A stretch of 64,000 nt of DNA from Ziziphus jujuba (Eukaryota > Streptophyta > Magnoliopsida > Rosales > Rhamnaceae), in the NCBI RefSeq assembly GCF_031755915.1, contig NC_083382.1:32262501-32326500 (forward strand), written 5' to 3'. A program made the position numbers and the translations under genes. The notes under the pieces were generated by a model. The model made no database searches. It was not told the origin of the DNA and saw nothing but the letters and a program-made list of their open reading frames with translations. Shown one piece after another: positions 60,410 to 64,000 of this stretch (positions are counted from its first letter, which is position 1; every line of letters starts with the position of its first letter).

Positions 60410-60615
60410 ATGAAGAGAGAGGGTTGCCAACATGGGATGGTTCGAACCTATTGGATCCTACCATCCCCATTGAACCCCAGACCCACTGCCAGATTTGTCA
60501 ACCACTTGGACTAACCTCCAACAGCCAGATTGTTCTCCAAAGTCTCATCCAAGCCAACCAACCACTCCAAGTTCACCGGAAAGTGTGGCAAGGCTCGCTG
60601 CCCCGGCTGTCATAG
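60410..60615 (+). pseudogene. Conserved plant protein of unknown function, copy 3 (stop codon and LTR insertion)
   Basis: It opens MKREGCQHGMVRTYW, keeps ILPSPLNPRPTARFVNHLD, then hits TAA at 60512-60514 (codon 35). The frame goes on with PPTARLFSKVSSKPTNHSKFTGKCGKARCPGCH, keeping the cysteine motif lost in copy 2, and ends where the gypsy LTR starts at 60616. The rest of the gene should lie beyond the right end of the window, after the gypsy element. Confidence 0.85.
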
Positions 60616-61136
60616 TGTCACGGTTGGGGCATTTCATCAAACACTTGGTGAGCATTCTCTCCATTTTGGGCCTTATAATCTACTTTGGGCCTATTTTGGG
60701 CCTTACAATGGGCCAAGCACCTAGAGTAGTGTAGAATTCTCTAGAACCTTGTGGAGAACTCTAGGTCAAGCCATGTACATATCCATTCTAGATGCTTCTT
60801 TAGATATTTTATGTAAAGGAGGTGGGAAGGATCTAGACACCCATTCTCCACTGTAGGATCAAAGCAATTATAGCCGTAGGATTAGACTTTGTGTGCCTAT
60901 AAATAGGTGGAGGCCTCATTTGGCTAAACCATCCAAGGATCCAAGAATTCCCACATTCACTTGTAAAGCTCTCCTCTAAGTAATATACTTTCATTCTCCC
61001 AAACTCTCTTTATGCTCTAGCTTTCTTTGCTTAGCTTTCTCTTTTAGTGAGCAAAAGGCTTACTTAGTTGCAACAAAGGGTCGGAATAGCAACTAAGGCC
61101 GCACGGCTTGAAGGGTAAACAAACAAGTCCGTGACA
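60616..61136 (+). repeat. Ty3/gypsy left LTR
   Basis: 521 bp with 8-base inverted ends TGTCACGG...CCGTGACA. TATA box TATAAATA at 60898-60905. The five bases in front, CATAG (60611-60615), are the expected target duplication. Confidence 0.92.
60898..60905 (+). promoter_or_regulatory. TATA box of the gypsy LTR
   Basis: TATAAATA in CCTATAAATAGG, the same core as in the copia LTR at 20940. Confidence 0.7.
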
Positions 61137-61138
61137 AG

Positions 61139-61151
61139 TGGTATCAGAGCC
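61139..61151 (+). other. Primer-binding site (initiator-Met tRNA)
   Basis: TGGTATCAGAGCC two bases after the LTR. Confidence 0.93.
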
Positions 61152-61178
61152 AAGGTTAAAGCTAGCATCTAGAGCAAC

Positions 61179-64000
61179 ATGTCTTCATCAGAGGTTGTGA
61201 TTGAAGAAGCAAGGGGAAGGGAGGTCATCCCCGAAGCTGCAAGGAAGGGACGTGGGCGTTCAAAGTCGAAGGACGTTCTCACCGCCATGGAGACCAAGGT
61301 GGTCAAGATGGAGTTGGCCGTTGCCGACATGTTGGAGCGGCTTGATCAGGTGGAGCAAGGCATGGAGGAGCTCGATGGTCGTGTGGGTGACCAAGTGGGG
61401 GAGCTTAGAGGTACCATGCAATACACCAACGAGGCCAACACCGAGGCATGGCGTTATGAAAGCCAAGCTTTCCAAACAAAGGTAATTGAAACCTTGTCCC
61501 TTATGCAAGCTCAATTAGATGAGTTTAAGAAGAGTTTAGAGGAGACACGAGAGGATTGGGCGTTATGCAAGAGAGCTGCAACTAGTGGCACGGCCACCAC
61601 CCAACAAATAGTCTCTACTCCAAGGGTAGATGTTCCCAAGCCCAAGGAGTTTAGTGGGAGAAGGGATGCAAAGGAGTTGGACAACTACATGTGGCACATG
61701 GAACGATACTTCGAGGCCTTGGATTTCCAAGACGAGAAGCAAAAGGTAAACACCGCTACCCTATATCTTACTAATCTTGCTGCGGTATGGTGGCGTAGAA
61801 AGCATGAAGAAATGAAGAAAGGCATATGCACTATTAATTCTTGGGAAGATTTAAAAAGAGAATTGAAGAAGCAATTCTATCCCGAGAATGTAGCGAATGA
61901 TGCTAGGAAACGCATGAAGGAGTTGAAGCACCAACGATCCATCCGTGAATATGTGGAGCAATTCTCTGGGTTAATGCTCCAAATTCCCAACATGAGTGAG
62001 GAGGATCTCCTTTTCAACTTCATGGATGGGTTGCAACCGTGGGCATACCAAGAGCTTCAACGAAGGGGAGTACAAGATATTTCCACCGCCCTCACTACGG
62101 CCGAAACGCTTGTCGAATATAGGCAAGGTGAGTCTTCCAACTCTAAGCCTAAGATTAATTATATTAAAGGTGGGGGAGCCAAATTCCATAAAACTCCCCA
62201 AAGTAAGGAGTTTCCAAGAAGGCCACCACTACCTAACAAAGATTGGAAGAAAGGAGGCAAGCCCGAATTCAAGCCGAAAGAAAATTGCTTCTTATGTGAT
62301 GGTCCCCATTGGGCTAGAGATTGTCCAAAGAGGAAGTCCTTAAGTGCCATGCTCGAGGAGAGGGAAACTCACGAGCACACACAAATGGGTTGTCTACAAC
62401 TCCTTAACTCATTGAAGGCTAGACCAATCCCAGCTCACAATGCAAAGGACAACTCCCTCATGTACGTGGCGGCACGTATTAATGGTAAGGATGCTCAAGT
62501 CATGGTGGACACCGGAGCATCTCACAATTTCATAAAGAGGGAGGAGGCCAGGAGGCTTGGCCTAAAACTTGACAAAGGTCAAGGGTGGTTGAAAACGGTG
62601 AACGCGGAGGCTAAACCGCTAGATGGCATGGCCCGTAACGTGGAGTTGCACCTTGGCACTTGGCAAGGTAACGTAAACTTCTCCATTGCTCCTATGGATG
62701 ATTTTGATATTGTACTTGGCATGGAATTCCTTAGGCAATTCAATGTGGTCCCTCTCCCTCGCTACAACACGGTGTGCATAATGGAGGGAGGCCCTTGCAC
62801 GATTCCAACAATGCACAAGCCAAGTACTTCCAACCGCCTCTCCGCCATGCAACTCAAGAAAGGAGTAAAGAAAGGAGAGCCTACATTCCTTGCTACTCTA
62901 CGCGAGGAAGAAGAAGTTACTTCCAAGGAGCCACCGAAGGAGGTTAGCCAAGTCCTTGAAGAGTTCAAGGATGTCATGCCACCACAACTACCCAAGAAAC
63001 TTCCACCAAGGAGGGAGGTGGATCATTGCATCGAATTGGAGCCCGGTGCAAAACCACCCGCAAAAGCACCATATCGCATGTCTCCACCGGAGCTAGAGGA
63101 GCTAAGGAGACAACTTAAGGAGCTTTTGAATGCCGGTTACATTCAACCATCGAAAGCACCTTATGGAGCACCCGTCTTGTTCCAAAAGAAACACGATGGA
63201 TCGTTAAGGCTATGCATCGATTATAGGGCACTTAACAAGGTTACCATCAAGAACAAGTACCCTATACCGTTGATAGCCGATTTGTTTGATCAACTTGGAG
63301 GAGTAAGGTACTTTACTAAACTTGACTTAAGATCGGGGTACTACCAAGTTAGAATTACAGAGGGTGATGAGCCAAAGACTACATGTGTTACTCGATATGG
63401 AGCATACGAATTCCTCGTCATGCCCTTTGGTCTCACCAACGCACCCGCCACATTCTGCACTCTCATGAACAAGATCTTCCATCCTTACTTGGACAAATTC
63501 GTGGTGGTCTATTTGGATGACATCGTCATCTATAGCAAGACGTTAGAGGAGCACATCCACCACCTACGAATTGTGTTCAAGGTCCTAAAGGATAATGAGC
63601 TTTACGTGAAGAGAGAGAAGTGCTCGTTTGCAACTAATGAGGTGTACTTCCTCGGCCATAAGATCAAGGATGGCAAACTGCACATGGATGAAGCCAAAGT
63701 GAAAGCCATTCAAGAATGGGATCCTCCAACCAAGGTGAGTGAGCTGCGATCTTTTCTTGGTCTTGTTAACTATTATAGGAGGTTTATCAAAGGGTATTCT
63801 GCCCTAGCCGCACCACTCACCGATCTGCTAAAGAAGAACAAGACATGGAGTTGGTCCACCCAATGCCAACAAGCCTTTGAAAATTTGAAGGAGGCAATTA
63901 TGAAGGAACCCGTGTTGGCATTGCCCGATTACTCCAAACCATACGAGGTGCACACCGATGCTTCCGATTTTGCCATAGGGGGCGTGTTGATGCAAGAAAG
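61179..64000 (+). CDS. Ty3/gypsy gag-pol polyprotein, intact to the window edge
   Basis: An open frame of 940 codons from ATG 61179 without a stop; it continues past the window. N terminus: basic, then a coiled-coil-like stretch (about residues 28-125). Gag core: [26 protein letters not shown] and WWRRKHEE. Zinc knuckle C370-x2-C373-x3-H377-x4-C382, one residue shorter than the usual CX2CX4HX4C. Aspartic protease DTGAS at D444. Reverse transcriptase with [22 protein letters not shown] and YLDD (778-781). RNase H starts near HTDASD (D927). The order protease-RT-RNase H without integrase in front marks it as Ty3/gypsy. The absence of breaks and the LTR with exact inverted ends suggest a recent, possibly active copy. 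Integrase, the second LTR and the target duplication are not visible. Confidence 0.95.
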   Translation, partial: MSSSEVVIEEARGREVIPEAARKGRGRSKSKDVLTAMETKVVKMELAVADMLERLDQVEQGMEELDGRVGDQVGELRGTMQYTNEANTEAWRYESQAFQTKVIETLSLMQAQLDEFKKSLEETREDWALCKRAATSGTATTQQIVSTPRVDVPKPKEFSGRRDAKELDNYMWHMERYFEALDFQDEKQKVNTATLYLTNLAAVWWRRKHEEMKKGICTINSWEDLKRELKKQFYPENVANDARKRMKELKHQRSIREYVEQFSGLMLQIPNMSEEDLLFNFMDGLQPWAYQELQRRGVQDISTALTTAETLVEYRQGESSNSKPKINYIKGGGAKFHKTPQSKEFPRRPPLPNKDWKKGGKPEFKPKENCFLCDGPHWARDCPKRKSLSAMLEERETHEHTQMGCLQLLNSLKARPIPAHNAKDNSLMYVAARINGKDAQVMVDTGASHNFIKREEARRLGLKLDKGQGWLKTVNAEAKPLDGMARNVELHLGTWQGNVNFSIAPMDDFDIVLGMEFLRQFNVVPLPRYNTVCIMEGGPCTIPTMHKPSTSNRLSAMQLKKGVKKGEPTFLATLREEEEVTSKEPPKEVSQVLEEFKDVMPPQLPKKLPPRREVDHCIELEPGAKPPAKAPYRMSPPELEELRRQLKELLNAGYIQPSKAPYGAPVLFQKKHDGSLRLCIDYRALNKVTIKNKYPIPLIADLFDQLGGVRYFTKLDLRSGYYQVRITEGDEPKTTCVTRYGAYEFLVMPFGLTNAPATFCTLMNKIFHPYLDKFVVVYLDDIVIYSKTLEEHIHHLRIVFKVLKDNELYVKREKCSFATNEVYFLGHKIKDGKLHMDEAKVKAIQEWDPPTKVSELRSFLGLVNYYRRFIKGYSALAAPLTDLLKKNKTWSWSTQCQQAFENLKEAIMKEPVLALPDYSKPYEVHTDASDFAIGGVLMQE

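Noticed and set aside
61201..62995. Short frames on both strands over the gypsy gag-pol
   Set aside because: All are shadows of the uninterrupted frame from 61179, which carries every expected motif.

Overview
This is plant nuclear DNA, most likely from a dicot. The evidence is AT-rich intergenic sequence, genes split by GT-AG introns, a plant cystinosin homologue with eight short exons, an LRR receptor-like kinase, and plant-type LTR retrotransposons primed by initiator-Met tRNA (TGGTATCAGAGC). Nothing prokaryotic or organellar was seen, and I cannot name the species.

Layout. 1-3.1 kb: possible minus-strand exons of an unrecognised gene. 4.7-15.1 kb: tandem cystinosin (PQ-loop transporter) genes, with copy 1 (4702-6993) and copy 2 (8462-10394) intact in reading frame, followed by exon relics near 11.2 and 14.7 kb; a LINE relic lies between copies 1 and 2. 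15.1-18 kb: AT-rich sequence with microsatellites. 18.06-27.5 kb: a minus-strand LRR receptor-like kinase, already truncated at its 5' end, split by a young Ty1/copia element (20732-26382) with 504-bp LTRs and a 5-bp target duplication; a second, older relic of the same kinase 3' end lies at 18.1 kb. 28.1-29.4 kb: a palindromic hAT-like element with a perfect 8-bp target duplication, then a 3 x 181-bp tandem repeat. 32.8-35.3 kb: third intact cystinosin gene.

36.2-60.6 kb is a set of segmental duplications carrying three copies (36.7, 46.9, 60.4 kb) of a conserved plant protein of unknown function with an acidic C terminus. Each copy decays differently: one lost its first codons through a frameshift, one lost a cysteine motif, and one has a stop codon and an LTR insertion. 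Inserted among them are a probable non-autonomous CACTA element (38268-44097) full of palindromic minisatellites, a triplicated tRNA-like (SINE-type) promoter and a second hAT-like element; and a decayed copia element (52155-59336) that itself carries a 3.4-kb solo LTR (54017-57453).

60.6-64 kb: the left LTR and an uninterrupted gag-pol frame of a Ty3/gypsy element that cut the third copy of the unknown gene and runs off the window edge.

Host genes number about five intact or nearly intact (three cystinosins and two copies of the unknown gene). Most of the rest is nested mobile DNA, whose order of insertion can be read from target-site duplications.
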